From NCBI RefSeq assembly GCF_000276665.1, contig NW_004955448.1, positions 299,987 to 363,986 of the forward strand: a stretch of DNA of 64,000 nucleotides, given 5' to 3'. A program made the position numbers and the translations under genes. This DNA comes from Chinchilla lanigera (Eukaryota > Chordata > Mammalia > Rodentia > Chinchillidae). The notes beneath the pieces are model-generated. The model did not search any database. It saw only the letters and a list, made by a program, of their open reading frames with translations, and was not told the origin of the DNA. This document shows positions 21,886 to 33,934 of the stretch, one piece after another (positions within the stretch are counted from its first letter, which is position 1; each line of letters opens with the position of its first letter).

Positions 21886-24457
21886 ACCAGGAACACGCCA
21901 GAACAAGACTGACTTTACTTCCTCCACTGGACAAAATTAAGAAAACATGTACACATAAATCAGTCCCTCTTGAGAAGGCAGAAATTGGCAGTCTCCTAAT
22001 GAGACATTCTGAAATATGTAGAAAAGCAAACATTTTTTCACAACTCCCAACCCAGTCAGAGGGTCTTTCAGGAGGAATCCCAAAACTCCTCTATTCTCTG
22101 AGTGAAGAATTTGGACCACAAATATAGTACCCCAAATTCTACAGTTCTCACCTGACAGCTTGTCTCTTAATTCACCACAATCTAAGAGTAGAAGACACAG
22201 CATGGCCAGGCGTGTGGGAGCACATGCACCTTTGGTGGGTGAACTGACTGGAACCCACGAGACCCAGGACAGCCAGTCCCAGGGGCATGATCAGCAAGAC
22301 CAGCAACATGTAAGTGTCCGAAGCAGCAGCAAGGAGCCAGCAGTTGGGCTCTGGAAAACTCACCAACAGAAAACCAGTCCCAGGCCCTACATCCAGAGGC
22401 CAAGATCAGCTCCATACCCAGCACAATTCCCATGACAAACTTGGCTGGAGTACACAGCACATTTCTGGAATCTGACATGAACACTATCACAGAACTGTAA
22501 ACACCAGAGTATTTTACTACTTTTATTCTCTTGTCTGATTGGCTATCCCTTTAGTATCTGGTTGGAAGTTGTCTTGTATCTTGTGGTTATTTTTGTTTTT
22601 GGATTTTTTTCCCTCTCCTCTTTCTCAGGTCTGTTTTTCTTTATTCTTTTCCTCCTTTCTCTTCTCCTTTCTTCTTTCTTTCCCACTGTCTAGGTTTCTT
22701 AACTATCTTTTTCATTTTCTTCTACTGATCGTCTTTCTTTACTCAACTACTTATTGAATTTAAACTTTCAAGTGAGTAAACATTGTCTCTTTCCTTTCTG
22801 ATCAGTCCTTCCCATTGTTTCATTCTTTCCCTCCTGTGTCCTCCTTTTTCTCAATATGTAGGTGATCACACTTTGACTTCTAGCCTTGACTCTACTTTAT
22901 TTGACCTCATTCATCATTTATCCTGTCACCTATCCATCTTAACTCACCCCTGCCCCTCACAAAAGGTTAAATCACTGCATACAAGTACATGGTATAAGTT
23001 TGATTTTGTCATATAACCCTTAGAGTCTGCTCCTGTGGGTGGAGGTAGTAGGTTAATGGTTACCACAGTTTGTCAGTAGTTAAGCTGTACTTGAAACTAT
23101 TGTTATTACTAACTGTACTACTTTGGCCAGGATGTCATACACGTTACAATCAGTTCCTCTCCCCAGTATGATAATGCTGTGATTGCATGGGGTCATAATC
23201 ACCACCACAACCCAGCACCAAAGGATTGGGTGCTGAGCTAAATAGTAACTGTGCATCCTTTACAAACCAGGAAGGTAGGTTCTTGGGATATCTATAAAGA
23301 ACCAGCTACATCAAGAGGACATCCCTGAAGAACAGACACCTCCTAGGGAAGCCTCAATACTAGTGACAAAGCTATCATAAGAAATTGGCAAGCATAAACA
23401 CAGAAAACAGAATAAAATAAAAAATAAAAATAGGAAATGATAAGACATAGAAGCAAAATGCAACCCCAGACTCTTAGCCCACCTAGGACAAACCCAGAAC
23501 ACAATGAGATAGACTAAATTGGACATCAAACACTGGAACTTTCTGAACTGATAACAACAGAAGTGAAAAAAACAAGCGGAAAAGGCTGTAGAAAAAATAA
23601 TTTCTCAAGTACAAGAGAAATGATGTTTAAAATCAAAGATATTAGAGAAGACATAAATAAAATAGATGAGCTTAGAAAAATGATAACAAGAAATGCCCAA
23701 TATAGGAAAGAAATGTAATCCGTTAAACAGATCCAAATAGAAACCCAAGAAATTAAAACCTCCACTGAAAGTATATACAACAGACTGAATGAAAGAGAGC
23801 ATATAATTTCAGATTTCGAAGACAGAACTGCAGCAAAAGATCATGAAAATATTTCTTAAAATTAGCAAGACACCATGAAAAATCAATTCAATAGGTATAA
23901 AATGAAGGAAAGAAAAAAAATAAGACTGATAGGGATCAATGAGAAAGAGGCAGCAAAATGCCATTAAAAAATCTCTTTACAGAAATAATAGCAGAAAACT
24001 ACCTAAGCATGGATAAAGAATTTGACATACAAATAAATGAAGCACATAAAAATCTAAACAGGTATGACCAAAATAAAACCAGACCAAGACATAATCAAGA
24101 TCCCAGAAATTCAGCACAAGAACAGACTACTAAAAGCTGTTAGAGAAAAGAAACATCACCTATAAAAGAAAGCACATCAGAGTCATGGCAGACTTCTTAA
24201 CAGAAACTCTCAAGTCAAGAAGAGCTTAGAGTGAAGTATTTCAATTCCTGAAAGAAAACGATTTCCAACCCAGATAAAAAACTATCTCTCAAAATTAATG
24301 GAGAAATAAGATACTTCCATGACAAAGTACAACTGAAGAAATTCATGACCACCAAACCAACCCTAGAGTGAAAGATATTCTAGGTAGAGATAAAAATGAT
24401 AATTCCAAGAACATTAGAAAGAATGACTACTAGGAAGGGAAAGTAATTAAACAGAGG

Positions 24458-24547
24458 AGTGCAGGGATATAACTCAGCAGCACAGGTCCTGCCTGACAAG
24501 CATGAGATCATGAGTTCCATTCCCAGTACCAAAAAAAAAAAAAAAAC
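24458..24547 (+). repeat. ID SINE in L1
   Basis: ID with a poly-A tail, inserted between the ORF1 and ORF2 remnants. A short duplication ACAGAGG is seen on both sides. Confidence 0.85.
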
Positions 24548-26482
24548 CACAGAGGGTGAAAACAGGGAATCAAAAGCAAGAAAATAACAGGCTGAAGATA
24601 AGCCAATACATATCAGTTACAGCCATCAATGTAAATGGCCTCAATTAACCAATCAAAAGAAACAGATGGGTAGAATAGATCAAGAAACAAGATATAATAT
24701 GCTGTATACATGAAACACATTGAACTCAAAAGAAACTCACAGACTCAAACTCAAAGAATAGAAAACAATACTCCATGCAACAGGAACCCAGAAAAAAGCA
24801 GGGGTAGATATACTCTCTGCAGACAAGGTCAACTTCAAACCAAGAATGATCAAATGAGATAAAGAAGGTCACTACATACTTGTTATGGGGAAACTTCAAG
24901 AGGAAGAGATAACAATCATAAATATATACGCATCAAATACAGGAGCACACAACTATATAAGACAAATATTACTATACATGGAAAATTAAATGAGCAATAA
25001 CACAATTGTAATAGGGGACCTTAATACCTCTTTACCACAAAGAGAGATCAACTAGACAAAAACACAGCAAAGAAATAGCAGAACTGAATTACACCTGTGA
25101 ACAACTAGACTTAGGAGACATTTACAGTGCTCCAATCAACATCAGAATACACTCTTCTCAGCTGCACACAGGATGCTCTCTAAAATAGACCATACACTAG
25201 CACACAGAACATGCTTAAGTAAATGTAAAGGAACTGAAATTATCACGTGCAATGAAATGGGAAATCAGTAACAAAAGAAATTGCAAAAGCTCCATAAACA
25301 CATGGAAATTAAATAACACATTCTTAAACAACCAATGGGTCACAGATGAAATTAAAGAAGAAATTAATCAGTATCTACAACTAAATGAGAAAGCAGACAT
25401 ACCAGAACTTACAGGATGGAATAAAAGCAGCCATAAAAGGAAAATATATAGCGGTGAAGTCTCACATCAGGAAAACAAAATGAGCACAAATAAAAACCTA
25501 ATGTTGCACCTCAAGCTTCTAGAAAAAGAAGAGCAAGACAAACCCAAAGTCAATACAAGGGAGGAAATTATAAAGATCAGAGCAGAAATTAAGGCCATGG
25601 AAACTAAAAAACAATACAAAGAATTATGAATCAAAGAGTTGGTGATTTGAAAGAATAACTAAAATGGACAAATCCTTAGCGGACCTTATCCAAAAAGGAA
25701 AGACTCAAATTCCTGCACTGAGGAAGGAAAAGTGTGAAATCCTATAGATCCTGTGGAAATTCAGATCATTAATACCTACTGTGTTCATAGGAAGAAAATA
25801 CAGAAGAAATGGACAGATTCCTAGATACATATGAATCAACAAAGTTGAATCAACATGATACAAAAATTCTGAATAACCTAGTATCATTTAATGAGACTTA
25901 GACTATGTAATTAAAAACTTACTAACAAAGAAAAGCCCAGGTCCTGATGGATTCACAAGAAATTTAGAGAAGATTTAATGCCAACACTCCTCAAACTCTT
26001 TCATGAAATTGATAGGGATGCAATACTCCCTAACTCATTCCTGGAGGCAAGCATTACTCTGATTCGAAAAGCAGAGAAAGACCCAAACAAAAAGGAGAAC
26101 TACAGGTCAATCTCCCTAATGAACACAGATGCAAAATACTCAATAAGACACTAGCAAGCAGAATACAGCAGATCATCTAGAAGATTACACACCATGACCA
26201 AGTGGGATTTATCCCAAGAATGCAGAGATGGTTAAACATACACAAATCAATAAATGCAATCTACCATATCAACAGAGCCAAAGACAAAAATGACATGATC
26301 ATCTCAATAGATGCAGAAAAAACTTTTAATAAGCTCCAACACTTATTCATGATAAAAACCCTACAGAAAATCAGAATAGATGGACTTTACCTCAACCTGG
26401 TAAAAGCCATCTATGACAAACCAATAGCCAACATCATACTAAATGAACAAAAACTGAAAGCTTTCACTCTAAAGTCAAAAAC

Positions 26483-26870
26483 TCAGAGGTATGATAGACA
26501 TTGTGAAATGATAGGAAAACGCTTAAGAGTAAAGGGCAACTGGGATGTGGGAAATGAGAAGGAAAAGAAGGAAAAATTTTGTATGTATGTATATACAGGA
26601 TAGGTCACATAGTTGATCTACTGTCTTCTGTTTCTTTGCTGAAACTGTTAATGAGTCCTTGATTGATCAATACTGCATATCCGTATCTGTTTTCATGAGA
26701 AACCACTTTGAAGATATCCATATGTAATACAACAAGCATTGTTAATTTCCTACCACTTTGTTTGTACCTCTGTATTGTCTGTATTGTTCTGCTATTTTGT
26801 AAAACGGTTGTCTGTCTGTTAATGTTTTCCTTTTATTTTTAAAATTAAAAAATAAATAAATAAAATAAAA
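26483..26870 (+). mobile_element. 5'-truncated L1 3' UTR nested in L1 ORF2
   Basis: About 390 bases matching an L1 3' UTR (AACCACTTTGAAG block) and ending in a long A/T-rich tail. It interrupts the ORF2 sequence, which continues seamlessly afterwards. It is flanked by TAAAGTCAAAAAC (26470-26482) and TAAAATCAAGAAC (26871-26883), a 13-bp target duplication with two changes. Confidence 0.8.
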
Positions 26871-27076
26871 TAAAATCAAGAACAAGGCAAGGATGTCCAC
26901 TATCACCACTCGTATTCAATATAGTTCTGGAAACATTACTCAGAGCAATTAGACAAGAGAGAAAGAAATAAAAGGAGTAAGGATAGGAAAGAAAGAAGTT
27001 AAATTATCATTATTCACAGATGATGTAATACTCTACATAGAAGACCTCAAAAACTCCACCAGAAGATCTCTAGATT

Positions 27077-27177
27077 CATTTTTTTTTTTCTTTTTTTTTT
27101 TGTGGTACCAGAAATCCAACTCATGACCTTATACTTGCAAGGCAGGCGCTGTGCCACTGAGCTATATCCCCAGCCTA
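27077..27177 (-). repeat. ID SINE in L1
   Basis: Minus-strand ID between AGATCTCTAGATT (27064-27076) and AGACTTCTAGATT (27178-27190), a 13-bp duplication with two changes. Confidence 0.9.
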
Positions 27178-30046
27178 AGACTTCTAGATTTAATAACCAA
27201 ATTCAGTAGCATATCTGGATACAAAGTCAACACTCAAAAAGCAATAGCATTCCTATACACAAACAACAAACTCACTGAAATTAGGGAAGCCATGCCCTTC
27301 ACAATAGCATCCAAACAAATGAAATAATTAGGAATCAATATAATGAAGTAAAAAAATCTATACATTGAAAATTATAGTAGTCTGAAAAAGGAGACTGAAG
27401 ATGTTATCAGAAAATGGAAAGCTACCCCTTGCTCATGGATAGGAAGTACCAACATAGTGAAAATGGCCCTATTCTCAAAACTGTTATACAGATTTAATGC
27501 AATCCCAATCAAAATACCATTAGCATACCTCCCAGAACTAGAGTAAGCATTCCTAAAATTCATTTGGAACCAGAAGAGACCTAGAAAAGCAAAGGCAATC
27601 CTGGGCAATAAAGGCAAGACAAGAGGCACCACAATTCCTGACTTGAAATTATACTACAAAACTACTGTAATAAAATTAGCATGGTAGTTGCAAAAAAACA
27701 GACCTGAGGATCAGTGGAACATATGAGAAGGTGCACGCATAAAGAGAAACACACTCAGACACCTCATCATTGACAAAGGGGCCAATCACATTCATTGGAA
27801 AAAAGCCTCTTAAATAAATAGTGCTGGAAAAACTGGCTCTCTACATGTCAATGACTTTAGACTAGACCATGCACTAACGTCAAAATGGATCAAACATCTA
27901 AATATTAAAAAAGAAACACTAAATCTACTGGAAGAGAAAATAGGTAGAAATCTTGAAGACACAGGTGTAGGCAGAGACTTCATGAACAAAAACCAAACTG
28001 CACGGGAAATATATCAAAGAATTAACAACTGGGAGCTGATCTTATTAAAAAGCTTTTGTACAACAAAAGAAACCACCTCAGAGTAAAAAGAAAACCCAGA
28101 GTTGGAAAAAATTTTAGCCAACAGTCCCTCAAACAAAGGACTCACTTCTAGAACATATAAAGAATTGAAAAAAATTAGACCTCCCCAATTCAAAGACCCA
28201 GTCCAAAAAATGGGCACCTGAAATGAATACCCACTTCTCAGATAAAAGAAATACAGTAGCAAATAAATATTTGAAAAATTGTTCAACATCATTGGTCATT
28301 CAAGAGATGCAAATTAAAACAACACTGAGATTCCACCTTGCCCGAGAAAGAATGGCTGCCATCAAGAAATCAAACAATAACAAATGCTGGGGGGGCAGTA
28401 GGGAAAAAGGAATCCTTCTCCACTGTTACTGAGAGTGTAGACTGGTGCAACCACTGTTGAAATCTCTGTGGAGATTCCCCATAAAACTAGGATTGGAAGT
28501 CTCATTTGACCCAGCTATTCCCCTTCTGGGCAGGTTCCCAGAAGAATTAAAAAACATCATACCATAGCAATATATGTGCACCCATGTTTATAGCAGCACA
28601 ATTCGCAATAGCTAAATCTTGGAAACAACCTCAATAATGCCCATCAACTGAGGAATGGATAAAAAAGATGTGGTATTTGTATGCAATGGAATACTACTCA
28701 GCCATAATGCAAAACAAACTCAAGACTTTTATAGGTAAATGACGCAACTTGAGACCATACTCTTAAGTGAAATTAATCAGTCTTACATGTGTAAACTTCA
28801 TATTATCTCCCTAGTGTAAGAAGGTGAAAGAATAAATAAGATCCAAATGTACAACAGATATTTGGAAATGGGAAGAAACCGTTCAAAAGGAAAGAGAAAC
28901 TGGGATAGGGGAAAAGAGAAAAGAGGGAAAAAAGTAAATATAATATTTTATATATATATTTATATATATAATAGTTAAGATAGCTATACTACTAATTTGT
29001 ATTAGTTCACTGTAAATAAAGGTTTGTGCTTGTATCGTTTGGTCAATTTTTCATGCCTATATTTTGTAATCTGAACAACCACTTTGAAGGTAACAGTAAG
29101 CAATGTACTAACCATTGTTTCTCTCCTACTACCTTGTTTTGAAATTTTATATCATAGTTTTTAGTGTTTTTTCTCTCTTAAAAAAATTAGAAAAAGAAAA
29201 AAGAATAGAAGGCACTTGATGCAAGTTTCCCTGCTGGGCAGAGAACAAAGAGATGCAAGCTGGAGTCTATGTGTGCCATGTCAGTGAGAGAAGGGGCTAA
29301 GGGCCTAACTCCCAGCTTCTCCCTGGAAGCCATTTATCGGCACACTCTCCTGGATAATGGTTGGACAGCCTCATATCCCTAACAAATGCTAACAATTTTA
29401 AAAGAACTGAAATCAAATGAAATATGTTATCTAAATGTAATGAAAAACAAAAATAAACATTAACAGAAAGACAACTACAATAACCTCTGAATAATTAGGA
29501 ATTTATAAATTTCACATTCTATCAGGGAAAATTAGAAAATATCCACAATTAAAAAAGGAAACCATACCACAGCAAAATTTAGGAGCTAAAAGAAATATAT
29601 GTGTTTAAGTAAATTTATAGCATTAAATGTTTGTTAGAAAAGCATGAAATCAACAAGCCAAGCTTCTATCTTAAGAAACTATAAAAAGAGAAGAAAACCC
29701 AAGACAAGTAGAAAGAAGCAAATAGTAGATTAGAAATTAATAAAACTTAAAACAGAAAAACCCATAATATCAATAAATGTATAAGCTAGTTCTCTGAAAA
29801 CAGCTATACAACTAATAAACCTCTAGACTGACAGAAGACACAAATTACCAATATCAGAACAAAGGAGGGAATACCACTGATGCCAATGACACAAGATGAA
29901 GTAATACAAACAATTCTACACAAATAAATTGAACAATTCGGACAAAATTTCTTAATCACAAAACTTGCCCAAATAGATCACTGAGCTTACTCAATAACAA
30001 TAAAGTTGCATTCATAGTAAAACTCTTTCTCAAGCAGAAATTGCTT

Positions 30047-30121
30047 CGGGCCAGGGATAAGCTCAGCGGCATAAGCTCCTGCCTGGCAAGGGCAAGGTCC
30101 TAAGTTCAATTCCTGGTACCA
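30047..30121 (+). repeat. ID SINE in old L1
   Basis: ID flanked by CAGAAATTGCT on both sides (about 30036 and 30119). Confidence 0.85.
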
Positions 30122-30511
30122 GAAATTGCTATGCCCTTGATGGTTTCAATGACAAATTTTACCAAATACTTAAATTCTACACATTCTCTTCCAGAAAAAA
30201 GGAACAAGAAATACTTTCCAACTCACCTAATTCTGAATCCAAAAATACATACATCTATAACCTAATAACCTTCATGAAAAAAAAAATTCTCAATATTAAA
30301 AATTTGAATCTATTAATTTACAAAAATCCTAACGGAACCCAACCAAGTGAGATTTACCCTGCAAATGTAAGGCAGACTTCAATAATCAAAAGTCAGTGTG
30401 AACCACCATCTCAACATCCTAAAAGGTGGGAAAGATCATTATCAGTCATACAGAGAAAGCGCCTCACAAAATTCAACACCTGTTCATGATAAACACTTAC
30501 AATCCTGTTTC

Positions 30512-30700
30512 GGTGCTACACACCAGGAATTACCACCAGCATTCTAGGAGGCTGGGGCAGGAGGATCATGAGTTTGAGCCTAGCTTGTATAATTTAATGG
30601 CTTAGCAAGACTGCATCTCAAAAAATAAAATAAAAGGTATTGGGGATTTAGTTCAGTGCAATGACCCTGGGCTTCAATTACCAGCAACTACAAAAAACAA
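30512..30700 (+). repeat. B1-ID dimer SINE
   Basis: B1-like monomer, A-rich linker, then an ID-like unit (GGGGATTTAGTTCAGTG at 30643 onward). Confidence 0.7.
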
Positions 30701-31702
30701 ACTCAGGACAGGCAAAATAGAAGGAAATTCCTTCAGTCTCATAAAGGGTTTTTTTTTTTCAAAAGGAAAAAACTAGTTATATCATACTTAAGGGTGTAAG
30801 ACAATGTTTCCCCTCTACAACTGGAAACTGGAAGCAAGACAAGGATCTCCTTGCTCACCAATCCTTCTCAACACTGTTAACAGAAATTCTAGCCAGTGTG
30901 TTAAGGCAAGAAACAGAAAAGGCACAGACTGTAAACTGACACACATCAAAATACAAAAACCAGCAAACTAAAACAGATCTCTCAATTAGAGGATAAAATA
31001 CTTAAGATTCCTTAACAAAAGGTAAATTTCTGACTACGATAAAAAGAATTATTTCACTTGGGTCTAGATCTTCTGTTACATATTTAATTATGGAAAGTTC
31101 ACTTGATATATACCCATTATTGCAGTTATAGTCTCTGACAATGAATACTAATATTTAGATTATAATAATTGGGTTAAAACAGCACAAGAATTAGGGAAAA
31201 AGCAAGTTAAATATATAAACACATACAGTACCTCCAAATGTAAAAATAAAGCTTGTGATAATAGAATATTTTTAAGTGCACAGAGATTTGTTTACAAAAA
31301 TACAAAGTTTAAAGGCTAAAAAGATGGAAAATACTAGAAAAATCTGTGGCTACCAAGAAAATAAGGCATCAAACCAAAACAGAGTTCACATGGAAATAAA
31401 ATTAATTTAGGAATGAATTTCAAAGAATGATGCAAAACAGTATTTTAGGGAAAAATACATTACATTTGCCGGTATGGGGAAGAAAGTTTTTATGTCATTT
31501 GACAGTAAGACATGAAACCAAAAGCAACAAAAGAACTAAAATTAACCAAAATTTAAAAGCAATCAACAGAGTGAAAAGGCAACCCACAGAATGAGAGAAA
31601 ATATTTGCAAGCCATATACTTGAAATGGAGTTAATATCTACAGCAAAAGAACTACAACTCAACAAACAAAAAACCCCGAAATGCCTTAAAAATGAGTAAA
31701 AT

Positions 31703-31960
31703 GCCGGGGATACACAGCTAAGTGGTACAGCACATTCTTTTTTTTTTGTTTGTTTGGTTTTTTTTGGTCTTTTTGAGACAGGGTCTCGCTACGCAGTTCA
31801 GGCCGGCCTTGAGCTCCACTTTGTAGCCCAGGCTGGTGTGACGATTCTCCTGCCTCATACTCCCGAGTGCTGGGATTACAGGCGTGTGCCACCACACCCG
31901 GCTGTACAGCACGTTCTTAACATGCATAAGGCCATGGGTTCAACCTCCAGCATCAGGGGG
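31703..31960 (+). repeat. ID SINE split by a B1
   Basis: The plus-strand ID head (31703-31738) and remainder (31905-31960) are separated by a minus-strand B1. Confidence 0.8.
31739..31904 (-). repeat. B1 SINE nested in ID
   Basis: Full B1 flanked by TACAGCACATTCTT and TACAGCACGTTCTT, a 14-bp target duplication made from the ID sequence. Confidence 0.9.
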
Positions 31961-32056
31961 AATGAAATGACATTGTGACTTCTTACATCTAGAGTATATT
32001 TGGAAAGAATTATGTGATTAACATTTTTATATTAAATATATTGCTTAACACTCCAA

Positions 32057-32196
32057 TTTTTTTTTTTTTTTTTTGTCGTCTTTTTGAGACAGGGCCTCAC
32101 TATGCAGTTCAGGCTGGCCTTGAACTCACAATGATCCTCCTGCCTCAGCCTCCCTCCCAAGTGCTAGGATTACCGGTATGTGCCACCACGCCTGGC
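32057..32196 (-). repeat. B1 SINE
   Basis: Minus-strand B1 with a long poly-T tail. It lacks part of the internal duplication. Confidence 0.9.
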
Positions 32197-32439
32197 AACA
32201 CCTCCAAATTTAAAAGATAAATAAAAACAAAGGTTGAAAGGCAAACAAAGTACTCTGTGAATTCATTTTTACCATCAGAAAAAGAATCAAGGGCAATTAC
32301 TACTTTAGGAAATTAAACACTCAATTTGACTTCCTAGGAAAATACCACTTACACAATTATTTTTTTGGATGTAAAATGGTGCTTTCTGAAATTTAAGGAA
32401 ATGTGCTTGTACTCAGACTACATTTTTAAGTCATTTGTA

Positions 32440-32690
32440 ATTTTTTGGGGGGGGTTCTGGTGCTGGGCATCTGAACCCCTGGGCTCATGTATGTTAGGCA
32501 AGTACTCTTACTGGGGGCTGGGGGCTACAGGAGAGAGGGGAGAAGGGGAAGTAAAACGGACCAAGATACAATATGTACAAGAACCAATTCCCCACAATGA
32601 AGGTATTTATTACGTACTGCAAACATACACTAATAAAAAAGGGAAGAGAAAAAGCACTTTTCCACTGAGTCACATTCCCAGCTCTGTGAG
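32440..32690 (-). repeat. Old ID SINE split by an L1 tail
   Basis: Minus-strand ID pieces 32440-32509 and 32652-32690 are collinear once the inserted 142 bases are ignored. Confidence 0.65.
32510..32651 (+). mobile_element. Very short L1 3' end
   Basis: Resembles the 3' tail of the L1 at 5800-5870 (AAGATA..TATGTACA..AATTCCC..AAACATACACTAATAAAA order). It is flanked by AAGTACTCTT and AAGCACTTTT. Confidence 0.6.
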
Positions 32691-33046
32691 TATAAATTTT
32701 TTCTCATGAGATTACAAATCTCAAGCTGTTTGATCATTTCCACTGATGCTACATTAGAAATAGTTTGCAGTGTTTCTTTTGCTTTTAGATAATTTACATT
32801 TAAATATCACCTGACTTCCTTGCCCATAAAAGTATTTTAAAAGTTCATGTATGAAACTAATAAACAACAAAACCAAATTTTAAGATTAAACTGCTAAAAT
32901 GTTCCCCCTAATATTTTGTAATAGCATGGAGTTAGTGGGAGGGGAAAAGTTTCAAATTTAAAGTTTGTCTAGTTTAGCCTATGCTCCAAATTCTCTCAAA
33001 GTACTTTTATGTCATGTTGCTCATATTTAAAAATAAATATGCTGGG

Positions 33047-33182
33047 GGCTGGGAAAATAGCTCGGTGGCATAGCGCCTGCCCAGTAAGTGCAAGGTCCTG
33101 AGTTCAATTCTTGGTACCAAAAGAAAAAAAACTAAAAAAAAAATGAGTTCAATTCTTGGTACCAAAACAAAACAAAAAAACC
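33047..33182 (+). repeat. ID SINE with duplicated tail end
   Basis: After the ID body, the string GAGTTCAATTCTTGGTACCA occurs twice (about 33099 and 33144), separated by A-rich sequence. A B1 follows directly. Confidence 0.85.
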
Positions 33183-33184
33183 AC

Positions 33185-33302
33185 CATGCTGGGCGTGGCG
33201 GCGCACACCTGTAATCCCAGCACTCAAGCAGGAGGATCCCTGAGTTTGAGGCTAGCCTGAACTATATGAACTATATAGCAAGACCCCGTCTTTAAAAAAA
33301 AA
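33185..33302 (+). repeat. B1 SINE
   Basis: B1 with a short deletion in the GGGAGGCTGAGG block, ending in poly-A. It lies directly 3' of the ID, giving an ID-then-B1 order. Confidence 0.85.
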
Positions 33303-33934
33303 AGTGTACCTTCAACAGACCTAATCTAATCATAGAACAGTTTCAGGACATTTTGTATAATCATACAATTTACAAAGACTAGAGCAGAACAAATTTTGGA
33401 TCAAGTATTTGAAGAACTGCAATTGTACTCTTAAGACATCCATTGACCAAGACAGTATTATTTTCTGGGACCCTTACAATATGTCTAGACAAATTTTTTA
33501 GCTTTGTAATAAGAAAGCTTTTAATTGTATCTACCAGACAAGACATGTTTTAAAGAAACTGGTTAAATGAGACATGCCATACACCTGGAAAACCTAATCT
33601 GCACCTCAGCCAAACAATTTCAGATTATGAGCATTTGAAGTAAAATACTTTTCTAAGTGGCAAGCTCGTCAGTATCTCCTTCAGTGTGTTTAATGTGTAT
33701 TTTAACATCCAGTACTATCCTCTAAGGGTCCTCAGCTTTAAATGCACTGACTATGATAGCAGTAAATTCTCTCAAGAGATGTGTATTCCACAAGGTATTC
33801 TTCCTTTTTCTGAGGACATATACAGTATGTTCCAAAGGGTTCTTAGATATTACTTTTAAGCTTTCTTGCTCAACATCAAAAGTTTTCCTATAGTATATTT
33901 CAAAAATAAAATCACATTACAATCATGGGAAAAC
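33303..33934. other. Gene-downstream flank, nothing recognised
   Basis: No SINE, L1 or exon signature. It lies just beyond the proposed C16orf87 polyadenylation site. Confidence 0.4.

Larger units (their letters stand above)
21886..29200 (+). mobile_element. Nearly full-length L1, dead
   Basis: The 5' UTR-like part (about 21890-23500) contains a pyrimidine-rich run at 22590-22720. An ORF1 remnant (about 23540-24440) has a long A-rich, coiled-coil-like segment. ORF2 runs from about 24600, starting with an INVNGLN-type endonuclease motif. It continues through the endonuclease (to about 25250) and reverse transcriptase (about 26000-27300) to the C-terminus near 28800. The 3' UTR (28800-29200) ends A-rich. 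Stops and frameshifts break both frames. Insertions are an ID at 24455, an L1 3' tail at 26483 and an ID at 27077. The longest open pieces, 125 and 133 codons, are not functional. Confidence 0.8.
29385..31690 (+). mobile_element. Older L1 ORF2 fragment
   Basis: More diverged than the preceding L1. It reads through the endonuclease-to-RT order, including an RT block near 30840-30920. A late ORF2 piece lies near 31545-31660. It carries an ID at 30050 and a B1-ID dimer at 30512. 31010-31540 is poorly recognisable. Confidence 0.6.

Noticed and set aside
22160..22435. 91-codon open frame upstream of the L1 ORF1
   Set aside because: It lies in the L1 5' UTR-like region. It has no conserved domain and no independent evidence of coding.
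25252..26603. Open frames of 125 and 133 codons
   Set aside because: These are fragments of L1 ORF2 separated by stops, frameshifts and a nested insertion.
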